This document shows positions 10,460 to 20,370 of a stretch of 64,000 nt of DNA, piece after piece. This DNA comes from Isochrysis galbana (taxonomy: Eukaryota > Haptophyta > Isochrysidales > Isochrysidaceae): NCBI GenBank assembly GCA_018136815.1, contig CM030936.1:5431774-5495773 (forward strand). The letters run 5' to 3'. How positions within the stretch are numbered: the first letter of the stretch is position 1; each line of letters begins with the position of its first letter. The notes under the pieces are model-generated. The model worked only from the letters and a program-made list of their open reading frames with translations. It was not told where the DNA came from and did not search any database. The position numbers and the translations under genes are program-made.

Positions 10460-13390
10460 ATGCGCCCCCCCCAACTCGCACACAGTGAGGAGATGGTGAA
10501 GTCGTCGCTCTCGCTCTCTGCCTTCGAAAAGGCTGTTCCACGCTGGCTCGCCATCGGGACCAAGACATGGGGTCTGCGCATCAACTGGGTCTGCTCTCTA
10601 CTCGCTATCATCGTCCTCTGGGGCTTCGGTATCTGGTGTATCGCAGATGGCGAAGATGGCGACGTCGGCGTCAATTTTGCTCTGGCAAAATCGTGGACCA
10701 CTCAAAACTTCACGTGGCTCTACATCGGCGCTCTGGACGTGTGGTGCGTCGTTCTCCTTGTGATATGTTTCATCCCCAAGTTCGGAAAACTCCGTCTCGG
10801 AGGGGAGAATGAGCGCCCGCGCTTCGGCGACTTCACCTGGGTCGCGCTCCTTTTCACGTGCGGCGTCGCCACCGGCCTCTATTATTTCAGCGTTGCCGAG
10901 CCACTCTACTTCTACCGTCAGGATGCTAGCTCGAAAGGCTACGTGGGAGCGTATGACTATGACATCAAGAAGGTTGCCATCTCCACGGATGCGCAGCGTG
11001 CCCAGCAGGCTATCTTCATGGCCATTTACCACTGGGGCGTCCACGGCTGGGTGCCCTTCGTCCTCACAGCGCTCGTGTGCTCCATCGTCTCCTTTCGCTG
11101 GGGCATGCCCATGACGATCCGCTCGTGCTTCTTCCCGCTCATCGGCAACCACGCCTATGGTTTCCTAGGTGATGTGATTGATGCCCTCTCAATCTCCACA
11201 ACCACCTTTGGCGTGTGCACCTCGCTCGGCCTTGGAGTTCAGCAGCTTGCCTACGGCCTTCAGTACCTCCGCAACCTTCAGGCGGAGTGCCAGCCTCAGA
11301 CCCTTTGCGAGGCATCCGGTGGCAAGTACGATCTCAACACCCACGGCCCCACCTCGTGCATCAACATGCCCGCTGGTGCGGCGCTTAAGACATGCAAGCT
11401 CACATACCTCAGCGACGAGAACCTCAAGGACACCCAGTATACTATCATCTGGATCCTCACGCTCGGTGCAACCCTTTCAGTGCTCACTGGCCTCAACAAG
11501 GGTATCGTCACATTCGCCAAGATTGCCTTCGCCTTGAGCATGGCCGTCATGGTGACCGTCTTCCTCGCAGACAACACGCCTTACCTGCTCAATGTGATCG
11601 TGCAGTCGACTGGCTACTACCTGCATTACGTTTTGCTCGTTGCATTCGACTGCAACGCATTCCAGCAGCTCTCCTACGAGCTAGCGGGCAACGACGAAAA
11701 TCTGCTTTGGGGCTCGGACCCTAGCAATCTTCTGAAGAAACTCACCGACGCTGGCGTCGCTCCGCTCACCTCTTCGGTGGATTGCGGCAACCGACCAAAC
11801 CCGTGCAGCTCCGGCATCATCTCCATGGGAATCATCGCGCAGGGTGTCGCCGCCCTGATCGCCAAGGGCATGAGCCCGGCGCAGGCCAACGCCACGGTCA
11901 ACCTTGCAATTCAGTATCCGAACGCCTCGGGCATCCCATGCGGCGTTGTTCCGGAAGGCCTCGTTTCGAATACTTCCGTTGGGCCCGATGCCGACATGCT
12001 GTCGGCCACCTCCACCATGGACTACTGGAACGGCGGTTTCCCAGCCTTTTGCCCTAAGACGCCGTTCGTCGACGTACCGACGTGGGGCGTGTGTGAGTCT
12101 CACACCTACTTCTGCGATTCCCAAGATCTATATTTTGGCGACACGTCGAAGTCGTTCATGGATTGGTGGACCGTCTTCTATTGGGCGTGGTGGGTCTCAT
12201 GGACGCCTTTCGTGGGCTTCTTCCTGGCGAAGATCTCCAAGGGCCGCACCGTCCGGGAGCTCATCCTCGGAGGCCTCTTTGCCCCGACATTGTTCATAAT
12301 CTTATGGTTCTCCATCTTTGGCGGTCTCGCCATCAAGATGCAGCGCATCGCCGAGCTAGCTCTCAACGAGAGGCCGGACTGGGAGCACGCAGCCGTCGAC
12401 TGCTCAGAACACTACTCAAGCGGCGTGCCGATCACGCCCGCCTCCAAGAAGCTGGCTAGCAAGGGCTACTATTTGCTCGCTTGCCTCCCCAAGGACACGC
12501 AGGTCTATCGGGTTGTCGAGCCGTACGGTTTGGTCACAAGCTTCCTGCAGGTGATGTTGTACATCGGTGCGGTCGTCTACTTTATCACATCATCGGATTC
12601 CGGCTCCTACGTGGATGATCTGCAGTCTGCGTCCGGCCTCTCCGAGCCGCCAATCCCCCAAAAGCTGTTTTGGTGCATCACTGAAGGTGCCGTCGCTACA
12701 GGCCTCGTGGCGACTGGCGTGGAGAGGGCCCTCCGTGCCATCTCCATAGTGATGGGACTGCCGTATACGATTGTGCTTTGCCACTTTGTGTTGGCCCTCT
12801 ACCGTGCCCTGAAGAAGGAAGTTGGCGACGTTGACATTTTGGAATCCAAGCGTTTCAATACTCAATTGCTCGACATCTTTGAGGGATTCAAGCCCGTCCG
12901 CGGCTCGCCCATCCCACCACGGAAGCACATCACCGCCATTCTCATCGGCCTCTTCTGCCCAGGCTATGCAGTCTACACCTCGATCCATCGTATGCACCCG
13001 ACCAGCAAGGAAGGCGGAGTACGCGAGTCCGTCGTGTATGGTGCCTTAGCCCAACTGCTTCACGTCGCCTGGATCGTTTTGATGATCTGCGAGGTGGAGT
13101 TCGAGTACGCATCCTCCATCGCGTGGCTGGCTTACCTCTTTAGGACTGTCCTCCTCATCTACTGTCGCATGACCATGCGCGTCAAGTACAACATCTGGGG
13201 TTGCTTGCTTGACGATATGTGGGCTTGCCTTGTGTGGTACCCCTTTGTCTCTGCACAACTGCACATCCATGCAGAGACGAATGGCGAGGACGCCCCCCCT
13301 TATTTTGCGGATGTCGACGCTGCCATCGCAGCAAACAACAAGCGCAAAGGAGCCACCGAAGAATTTAGGGTCGCCAAGAGTGTGGCTTGA
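10460..13390 (+). CDS. BCCT-family Na+-coupled betaine/choline-type transporter with PLAC8-like C-terminal extension
   Basis: An intronless 976-codon frame (alternative start 10493, [11 protein letters not shown], just after a possible acceptor). It is a secondary transporter for betaine, choline, carnitine or DMSP-like solutes, so a role in osmolyte uptake is inferred. Family marks: [15 protein letters not shown] with the following [16 protein letters not shown] helix, and the BCCT signature [17 protein letters not shown] followed by [10 protein letters not shown] at about residues 570-600. It is much longer than the bacterial 500-700 aa. A Cys- and Asn-X-Ser/Thr-rich loop of about 150 residues (around 410-560) lies between helices. 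The last 150 residues carry extra hydrophobic segments and end in a pattern like the PLAC8 C-terminus ([15 protein letters not shown]). Substrate is not determinable. Confidence 0.92.
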   Translation: MRPPQLAHSEEMVKSSLSLSAFEKAVPRWLAIGTKTWGLRINWVCSLLAIIVLWGFGIWCIADGEDGDVGVNFALAKSWTTQNFTWLYIGALDVWCVVLLVICFIPKFGKLRLGGENERPRFGDFTWVALLFTCGVATGLYYFSVAEPLYFYRQDASSKGYVGAYDYDIKKVAISTDAQRAQQAIFMAIYHWGVHGWVPFVLTALVCSIVSFRWGMPMTIRSCFFPLIGNHAYGFLGDVIDALSISTTTFGVCTSLGLGVQQLAYGLQYLRNLQAECQPQTLCEASGGKYDLNTHGPTSCINMPAGAALKTCKLTYLSDENLKDTQYTIIWILTLGATLSVLTGLNKGIVTFAKIAFALSMAVMVTVFLADNTPYLLNVIVQSTGYYLHYVLLVAFDCNAFQQLSYELAGNDENLLWGSDPSNLLKKLTDAGVAPLTSSVDCGNRPNPCSSGIISMGIIAQGVAALIAKGMSPAQANATVNLAIQYPNASGIPCGVVPEGLVSNTSVGPDADMLSATSTMDYWNGGFPAFCPKTPFVDVPTWGVCESHTYFCDSQDLYFGDTSKSFMDWWTVFYWAWWVSWTPFVGFFLAKISKGRTVRELILGGLFAPTLFIILWFSIFGGLAIKMQRIAELALNERPDWEHAAVDCSEHYSSGVPITPASKKLASKGYYLLACLPKDTQVYRVVEPYGLVTSFLQVMLYIGAVVYFITSSDSGSYVDDLQSASGLSEPPIPQKLFWCITEGAVATGLVATGVERALRAISIVMGLPYTIVLCHFVLALYRALKKEVGDVDILESKRFNTQLLDIFEGFKPVRGSPIPPRKHITAILIGLFCPGYAVYTSIHRMHPTSKEGGVRESVVYGALAQLLHVAWIVLMICEVEFEYASSIAWLAYLFRTVLLIYCRMTMRVKYNIWGCLLDDMWACLVWYPFVSAQLHIHAETNGEDAPPYFADVDAAIAANNKRKGATEEFRVAKSVA

Positions 13391-13845
13391 GTGCTAACCT
13401 TCAATCCCAGCGTGCGACAACCCCGCAGCTGTAGCCCATTTGCACACAGCCACTTCCCCGAAAGAGGCAAGCTATGGTCGATTTGTGCGAGGCCCGCAGG
13501 CTAGCACAGCGCCCGCGCGACTCAGCGTCGCAGATGTAGCATGCTTATCTGTCCAAGGTCCGGCCGGCGCTGCGGTGAAGGGCCGGAGTAAGTCCCTCCC
13601 ATAGAGAACGTGTCAGAGTTTTCTTGTTGTCCTAGTTTAATCCTAGTGCTGAGGGACCGTGCCTTATCGGCAACGGAGCCCCTACCCCGCGATGGGGGTG
13701 TGCACGGTTGGTGCATGGCTCGTCCGGTGTATGTGGCTTGGGATGCTAGCCAACAAGACCTCTGCTTACAAGACTACAATTTCTAAAGTGGTACCCCCGC
13801 CGAGAGACCACCACAACTTCTACAACCATAGCGCGCTCGACGACG
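13391..13845. other. BCCT downstream region, nothing recognised
   Basis: The 3' flank of the transporter gene. No open frame with protein-like character, no repeat shared with the rest of the window, and no clear polyadenylation signal. Confidence 0.5.
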
Positions 13846-14189
13846 CCGCTCAAGGGTACAAAAAAATTCTTGAATAGGCCTACTTCCATCACCCCCCACC
13901 GCCCTTTCCGCGCGGGCTCTCACAGACAACGCCCTTGCCCCACCCTCACTCTCCTTTCCGCTCCCCCCCTCGTTCCTTTTTGTTCGGTTTCGGGGGGTCG
14001 ACCCATGTGCCCATGTGCACTACCTTGGGTCTGGCTTCGGGGGAGGGGGGAGGCAGGCCTTTTGGTTATATATGGTTTGACGTTTTGTGCTGCTTTTTCT
14101 TGTGGGGGCCCAACTGCGAGGCTTTCCCCAAGGGTGGGTCGTGCGGGAGATCTCATCTCCCTGGTTTCCGGGCCCGCTCAAGGGTACAA
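13846..14189 (+). repeat. Dispersed repeat A insertion with 16-bp target duplication
   Basis: CCGCTCAAGGGTACAA occurs exactly at 13846-13861 and 14174-14189, flanking a 312-bp body. The body begins A-rich, carries the family's CTCGTTCCTTTTTGTTCGG and GCACTACCTTGGGTCTGG blocks, and ends near GGTTTCCGGGC. Related blocks occur at 6810, 39895 (reverse), 40045, 45915 and 63645. A third half-match, TTCAAGGGTGGC, lies at 14353. No coding capacity. Confidence 0.65.
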
Positions 14190-14486
14190 CACCACAACGA
14201 ATAAACTCGACAAATTCGTTGAAAATCTTTTCTTCGACTCAGCGACCGCCGACCGCGCCACACGCTCCTCCAAGTGGTGGGACCTGGACCATATGGCCAA
14301 ATCACTCAACAACTTCAGTGACAGCCACAGCCAGAACCGCCCGCACTCGATAGTTCAAGGGTGGCAAAACAACCAATCTAGCACATCGAATGACTCCAAA
14401 ATCCATCCCCCTCAGCATCTATTCTTAGAGGCCTCGAGGCGTTGGGACGCTCGAGGTCGTCACCCGTGTCGAATCGTCACATCATT

Positions 14487-14700
14487 GTCGGAGCGAAGCT
14501 CGTTTCCTCTTTGGAAACGAGCCGCGAAGGCGCACCGGCGGCTAGCGCGGCGCACGGTTCATCCGGGGAGCCCGGAACGGGCTCATCGGGAGAACGGGGA
14601 AGGCATATGACGTATGACGGGCATGTGAAATGGACGGGAAAGTGGCACGGAACGCGAATCGGAGGGACGGAGGACGTAGGAAAAGCAAAACATCTAAAGA
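14487..14700 (+). repeat. Dispersed repeat G, copy 1
   Basis: A 210-bp unit starting GTCGGAGCGAAGCTCG and ending GGACGTAGGAAAAG. It recurs at 49040-49237 with high identity and the same orientation. It contains a small hairpin (TCGTTTCCTCTTTGGAAACGA). Noncoding. Confidence 0.8.
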
Positions 14701-15567
14701 TTCCGGGCTACACACCTACTATTGACTGGGTGGCGAGAAGGCAGAAAGGGGGGGGGGGGGGAAGGGACCGGGAACGTGAGGTGACGATCCTATCGGAAGC
14801 AGAGGGAATGCGGGCGCGATATAAGGAGGGGGGGGGGGGGGAACCGGAGCGTGACGACGGGCGAGGGAGTCGCGCGGGGAAACCTAGTGTCGGGAGAAGT
14901 ACAAAGAGAGGTGTACAAACCCTCCCTACCCGCACCAGGGATGACGAATGTTTGCTGCGTGAAAGTAGTGGGTCCACAGCCGCGTGTGCGGTACGAATAT
15001 CATAAGTTTTATTTTAATATTTTGAAGCATTTAGGATTGTCATGGTCGAATCTCTTGAAACATCAAGTATCCGCTCACCCCAAACAAAAGCGCTCAAAGT
15101 GCAAAGTGCCTCACATTTGCACATGCCAACTGGCAAATATAGCGATGTGCCGGTGGTGGTTCGGAGAAGAGAATATGCGCGCGGCTCTGTCTTTGCCTCT
15201 CTGCAATAGAGGATAGAGGACGTATTTGCATCAATCAGTCCTCGGGATCTTTCCGAACTCTCGTTCTAGTTCCTGAGGGAGGTACGGCTTGGGCACGACG
15301 CCCAGCCAATCTCATCGTGTTTTCACGTCTACTAATACCAAGGGCCCGTACGAGAAGTTGTCTATGGGCCAGGGACACCAGGGCCTAGAGGCGAATCATG
15401 TCACAAAATACAAAAGGAACTCCTCCATGCTAGATGTGCTTGATATTGGTTCATGCGGTACAGGTCCGTTGAGGACCGTACTGCGTACAGACTTCGCGGG
15501 TGCAAAGCCTGACGGCTTATATATCGCCATGCCATCCAGCATCTAGTGGTCTGTCTCTCGAATATGT
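14701..15567. other. Repeat-A fragment, G homopolymers, no gene
   Basis: 14690-14730 is the start of repeat A (AAGATTCCGGGCTACACACC). G runs of about 13 lie near 14749 and 14831. The remainder (15000-15567) is unique-looking sequence downstream of the minus-strand gene. No coding frame could be supported. Confidence 0.5.
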
Positions 15568-16152
15568 TCATGTCTCCGCGCCAGATCGCAGGGTGGGTTG
15601 CCTATGCATGCAGACATGGATTGCTGGAACAAGGGGAGGGGCAACCACAAGCACACTTTGGTCTTCGTCGGCGCAGTACGTGCATGAGCTTATGCGCGTG
15701 CGCATGCGACGTAAGAGTGCAGTAGTCGGCTGGTTGAACTCCAGCTCCATTCGACCATCTTCCAGAATAGTGAATTCGGCTGGCTCATTGAGATTCATTT
15801 TTCCAACCAAAGTAATCTGTGCAACACCACGCCCAACCCCAGACTTGTCGACGGCGCGCCGCCGGCTGAGAATACGAAGGATGAATGTTTGATGTCCAAT
15901 GAGCGGCATCTTCATCACGGCCTTGTACACCGCACCGGCCGGAGGTCCATATACACTGTCAGACTCCAGAGGCCACTTTGGCAGCCGCCTGAGTTGGCTG
16001 TAAGCTTCCAAAGGAAGCCCTCGCCCGGGGCCGACGCGTCCACTAGGGATAACGATTGATGCGCCATCGGCAGCCACACCGACGGATGGCATCGCCCCGG
16101 AGGCGACAGCGAGCGCAAGCGCGAACATGGCGAGGCGCGGTGCGCTCCGCAT
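15568..16152 (-). CDS. Hypothetical secreted or plastid-targeted protein, 194 aa
   Basis: A single-exon minus-strand frame. The start at 16152 was chosen because it gives MRSAPRLAMFALALAVASGA, a good signal peptide or anchor, while the upstream in-frame ATG adds a Gly/Arg-rich 29-residue leader unlike a coding start. The mature part is basic and beta-strand-like. The segment GRMELEFNQPTTALLRR followed by a V-V-A-P-P-L-V-P ending is reminiscent of PAP/fibrillin-type lipid-binding folds, but this is only an impression. A conserved upstream motif (16241-16259) lies 92 bp before the ATG and is shared with the SFI1-like gene. A downstream exon replacing the last 30 residues cannot be excluded. Confidence 0.6.
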   Translation of the reverse strand: MRSAPRLAMFALALAVASGAMPSVGVAADGASIVIPSGRVGPGRGLPLEAYSQLRRLPKWPLESDSVYGPPAGAVYKAVMKMPLIGHQTFILRILSRRRAVDKSGVGRGVAQITLVGKMNLNEPAEFTILEDGRMELEFNQPTTALLRRMRTRISSCTYCADEDQSVLVVAPPLVPAIHVCMHRQPTLRSGAET

Positions 16153-16240
16153 CGCTCGAGGGGTTCGTGCTGCGCCTCGCCCACGGCTCGCAAAGCCCCT
16201 CCGCCCTCCTCCCCCCAAATTATGAGGGCGGTGGTCCAAT

Positions 16241-16259
16241 GACGAATAGGAGTACTTTA
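16241..16259 (-). promoter_or_regulatory. Candidate start-site motif TAAAGTACTCCTATTCGTC
   Basis: On the minus strand TAAAGTACTCCTA-TTCGTC sits 89-107 bases upstream of the 15.6-kb gene. A 13-base core (TAAAGTACTCCTA) recurs 62-67 bases upstream of the SFI1-like gene on the same strand, and TACTCC plus TCGT recur before the FKBP gene. Function inferred only. Confidence 0.35.
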
Positions 16260-16359
16260 CTTTAGAGGCTTGAATTTGGAATTGGGTTTTGTCAGCTGTC
16301 AGCAGCGTTTTCAGCTTCTTATTGGTGCTGGTCTGCTTTAACCTTAGTGCTGCTGGACC

Positions 16360-16867
16360 ATCGCCCTCAGTGTTGGGGCAACAGCGCGCCAGCTTACACC
16401 GATGTTGGAGCTATCACTGGCGCCAGTAGCTGATGACAGCTATCGGTGGTCTGCGAGCTGGCGCCAGATCTTTGGTGGGAAGAGCTGGTCATGCCAGCTA
16501 GCGCCAGCTCTGGAGGGCAGAGGGTGGGGGAGAAAGGTCACCAATTGTAAATTATACAGTGTAAAGGGTTATTTTCCCTATTCTGGAGATGAAGCACACC
16601 CCGGCAGCTTAATGTGAACCTGAGAGATCATGTCGCGTGTGGATTCACGGTACGAATCTGGTCGGCCTCCTACGTCCGCGACGTAGGGGCTTACCATTGG
16701 CAACCCGCGGCGCCTTACTTGTATTTTTTGTTTCCTTTATTGTTTTTTTTTACATCGCTCATTATTTGCTGAGAACTGGCGAGCTGGCGCCAGTTGCCAG
16801 TTGAGATGGAACTGGCACTGGCGCCAAACACTGGTGCCAGTACTGTTGCCCCAACACTGATCGCCCT
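16360..16867. mobile_element. Non-autonomous hAT element (MITE), 492 bp, intact ends
   Basis: Perfect 17-bp terminal inverted repeats, CAGTGTTGGGGCAACAG at 16368-16384 and its complement at 16843-16859, bracket 492 bp. They are flanked by identical 8-bp target duplications ATCGCCCT (16360-16367 and 16860-16867). The 8-bp duplication and the CAG...CTG ends are hallmarks of the hAT superfamily. Internal palindromic CTGGCGCCAG units repeat near both ends, as expected for subterminal transposase-binding sites. No transposase is encoded. The hAT transposase remnant at 41.6 kb has different ends and so is not its evident partner. Confidence 0.93.
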
Positions 16868-17490
16868 CCACCATAGAGGCATCAGCATCGTAGAACGGCC
16901 CGCTTCGTGAAACGGCCGCGCCGTTCCCCATGGCTCCCACGGCCAAGCCCGAGCCTCCCTCCCAGAGATGCCCAAAGGGCACTACACTTGTGTGGGCGCG
17001 CGATGGGCGATGCACGCGCCCTCGAGCGAGCGAGCATGCGCGCTCGAGGACGTCCAAAAGGCGGTGCCCTACTGCCTACTACTGCCTACTGCAGCGAGTA
17101 CAACGTCGGCGCCAAAGCCGCCGTTGCCACGGGGCTGTTCCCTCCGGCAACACAGCACAAGGAAGGCAACCACCGCGCTGGCTGCTTGCTGCAAAGCTGC
17201 AAAGGCAAAGGCGGCACCGGAGGCGGAGGGCAAGTAGGGCGGTCAAACAGCAAACAGCAAACAGCTATTTTAACTTTGTCGCATCCGCGATCGACCTTTT
17301 TGTTTAAGAAGTTGTTTGCGTTTCTATGTCCCCTCCTTGCAGGCTAGCCACTAGCCACTAGTCACCGTCGCAGGATCCTACATTCGCCCTCTTTGGCCTC
17401 GCCTCCTTTGTCGCCTCCCTTGTCGCCTGCTTGCCCCTCACCTGGCTTACCTCCTTGCGTGCTCCTCGCGTTTTTAGGCTAAGTCGCGCG
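16868..17490. other. No gene; short LTR-B terminus relic
   Basis: Contains TGTCGCATCCGCGATCGACC on the plus strand (about 17278-17297), matching the start of LTR-like repeat B. The rest is moderately GC-rich with no supported frame. Confidence 0.45.
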
Positions 17491-17491
17491 T

Positions 17492-17605
17492 TCAGGTATC
17501 GCCACCATCGCCTCGAACGCTGCGGCGAGCCCGCGGCGCGAGGGGCGCTGCCGCAGGATGCGCTGGTGGTGGGCCGTTGCCACCGCCGCCACCGCCGCCA
17601 TCGCC

Positions 17606-17636
<31 letters not shown>

Positions 17637-17960
17637 CCGCCAGCTGAACCGTAGCCGACAAATGGCCGCGACCATTCGCGCCGGAGCCTTGCCAGCTCCG
17701 CCGCCTCCTGCTGTGCGACCAGCTGCGGGTCGCCTCCGCGGATCAGAGCCTTCTTCGCCTTATAGGCCACATCAGCCAGGGCTTTGGCCTGTGCCTTGAC
17801 AAGGCGCGCCACCCTTGCCAGCAACGCCCTGGAGGCCTTGCTGCGCTCAACCGGCAGCGTCGGGACATTTCCTGCACCGCCTGCCAAGGCCGCCACCCAC
17901 CGGGCAAATATTAGCTCTGCCCCCGGTGGCGGGTGTGGTTCATGAGTCTAGAGGGCCCAG
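17492..17960 (-). other. Gly-run-containing open region, possibly gag-like
   Basis: The minus strand is open without an ATG. It encodes an Ala/Lys/Arg-rich helical stretch (about 85 residues) ending in REWSRPFVGYGSAG, then a Gly run encoded by a GCC-type trinucleotide tract (17575-17643), then a Pro/Ala/Arg tail. The composition resembles the end of a retrotransposon gag or a disordered region. No start codon or domain is found. It lies head-to-head with the exchanger gene, so a real 5' exon cannot be ruled out. Confidence 0.25.
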
Positions 17961-18011
17961 GAAGGGGGAAACTGTTGAAGTTTTCTACTCTATCTACTTT
18001 AGAGTTCCTTC

Positions 18012-20114
18012 ATGAAGAGAGAAAGCGGCTCGCCCTCACTGCTCTGCCGCCACCGGCGCCGCGCCCGCTGGCGTCTCCCTCTCCCACCGATGCAGCCCAC
18101 TACGGCACTCAGCGCGCGCCGCTTCGTGCGCAGCAGGTCAGACCGCCGCCCCCGCTCGCAGCCCGGCCTCGCCGCCTCATTCTGCGTCAGCCTCCCATCG
18201 CAATCCACCCCCGCCAACTCGTCCCCCCCCCCACCTGTGCGCAGACAGAGGCGCAAGCGGCTGCTTGCCCTGCTTGCGCCACATGTGACGGCTATCCTGT
18301 TCGGTTCGACGGCCGTGGCGTGGGCATTAAGCTTGCCGTCTATCGACGATGCAACCGAGACCTCTTTGAGCCATCACCACGTGATCCGCTCCCTACATGA
18401 GTATGAGGCCGGCACCTGCGACTCATATCTCAACACGCATTATCAGGTGTGAGGGAGCACATCGCAACCCTGGCGGCCGTCTGGTGTTCTGCTGCAGCAT
18501 TAAAAATACTCGCTTGACCGTGAGGCGGACAGGAGGTTTTGACGAGGCGTCAAATGCGTGTACCCACGGGCAAGACCACTGTGTGCACACCGTGATACAC
18601 ACATTACAAATCAACGATGAGCTCCCTGACACCCGTGCCCTGAAACTGATGCAGGTCTTGGCAGTGTGCATGCTGCTATGGGGAGTATTCTATATGTTCT
18701 GGGCTCTCGCAATCGTGTGCGACGACTACTTTGTTTCCTCGCTTGAAGATATCTCGCAAGCATTGAGCTTGTCACCAGGTGAGGGTGTAGTACTTCGCCA
18801 TGGGTTAGAGCCTCCATCCAAATACCAGTCGCGCATTGGCAGCCTATAGGCTCCATCCAAACACCAGTCGCGCATTGGCGACCTATAGGCATCTAGAACC
18901 GAGTTTGCACAGGCGATTCGTCTTGCATCAACCGAACCCAGTGTGCGCTGATGTACACCTTGAAAGATGCCCAAATGATACCCTCGTCTTCAGATGTAGC
19001 TGGGGCGACTTTCATGGCAGCTGGGTCATCGGCACCAGAACTCTTCACATCGGTAATGGGTGTGTTCGCTGTCAAGAATGACGTGGGTGTCGGCACTATT
19101 GTTGGTTCCGCTGTATTCAATCTATGCTGCATCATCGGAGGCACCGCTTTGTTCACACCCATTGTCTTGGTTATCGATTGGAAGCCGATCACCCGCGATT
19201 CAGTGTTTTATCTCATTGCTATCATCATGATGATCACTTCGTTGCGCGATGGTGAGGTTGACCTGCTGGAGTCATCGTTGTTGATCTGTGCTTACGCCGG
19301 CTACGTGGTATTTATGTATCACAACCAGACAGCGATGGAGGTGTTCGGTCGGTGTGTCGGCGAGGATGGACGCCAACTCAATGACGAGGAAAACAAGAAA
19401 GATGAGGAGGGTGAGGAAGAGGAAGAGGAGCAAGACTCTCCTATCGCTCAGGCAATCGCTCGACCACTTTTCCTCATGTTCGAGGCCACCATTCCGAACT
19501 GTTCGTTGGAGCGAAATAAAGGGCGTCACCTAACAACATTCTTCATGTCGGTTTTGTGGATTGGCATTCTTTCCTACTTCATGGTAACCTGGGCATCGAA
19601 GCTAGGTTGCATTTGGGGGATCCATCCAGCAGTGATGGGGATCACGGTTCTCGCCGCAGGGACATCCGTCCCCGACGCGATTGGGTCTCTGCTGGTCGCT
19701 CGAGATGGTCATGGCGACATGGCCGTCTCGAACGCGATAGGCTCCAATGTTTTTGACATACTTCTTGGTCTGGGGCTTCCGTGGCTCTTTTCCAATGCCA
19801 TATTTGGGGTGAGCGTCCCAGTTGATGCCACAGGCATTGTACCTTTCACCATTATTTTGCTCTCCACGTTGGCAATGATCTATGGGGCAACTTTCTTGGG
19901 AGGATTCAGGTGCGCCGACAACTTTCAGTCATTTGTCGCCTGATATGTTCTCACACTGATTTCAGCCGAGCTGACCACACCCTCCCAATGCCACTATTCG
20001 TCTCGCAGGTTAACCAAGCCTCTTGGGGCCTTCTTCTTCACGTTATACTTTGCTTTTGTAGCCTGGGCGCTCTTGCGAGAGTTTGGGAAGCTGCCCGAGT
20101 GGATGGGCGCTTGA
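18012..20114 (+). CDS. K+-dependent Na+/Ca2+ exchanger (NCKX/SLC24 type), 4 exons, about 562 aa
   Basis: A membrane antiporter that extrudes Ca2+ in exchange for Na+. Exons that keep phase: 18012-18446, 18547-18778, 18994-19909 and 20009-20114. The alpha-1 repeat GATFMAAGSSAPELFTS follows ALAIVCDDYFV, the usual NCKX order. A cytosolic acidic loop (DEEGEEEEEEQD) separates the halves. The alpha-2 repeat GITVLAAGTSVPDAIGS runs into SNAIGSNVFDILLGLG. The last exon supplies the final helix and ends in LREFGKLPEWMGA. The N-terminus (Arg-rich, then one hydrophobic segment) and the acceptor at 18547 are the least certain parts. Intron 2 contains a tandem duplication. The motifs make the family assignment very secure; ion preference is family knowledge. 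Confidence 0.9.
18807..18893 (+). repeat. Tandem 37-bp duplication inside NCKX intron 2
   Basis: GCCTCCATCCAAATACCAGT... and CTCCATCCAAACACCAGT... follow each other directly, each with CGCGCATTGGC and CCTATAGG. Only three or four positions differ. It lies wholly within the intron. Confidence 0.85.
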
Positions 20115-20370
20115 TCCTGATGATTGTTGTCGATGGTCATGGATTTTTTTCTGCCGACGTGGCGTATCGATTAAATCGTGCTTAGAGCCTCAAGTGATAC
20201 GCAAGAAGGACGGGAGTGTCGTGTGTCGGGTGACGTTACCCTCCGACCGATGCGGAGGTTTTCTCCCTATCTCTATGACAAAAGCTTCAATCTATCTGTA
20301 CAATGGGATTCGGGATTCGTATGGCACACATCAAAAAAAAACTTTGTCATATTCGCGCCCATGGGCGTAC

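Noticed and set aside
10598-11152. 184-codon minus-strand ORF
   Set aside because: Antisense of the BCCT coding region with no family features.
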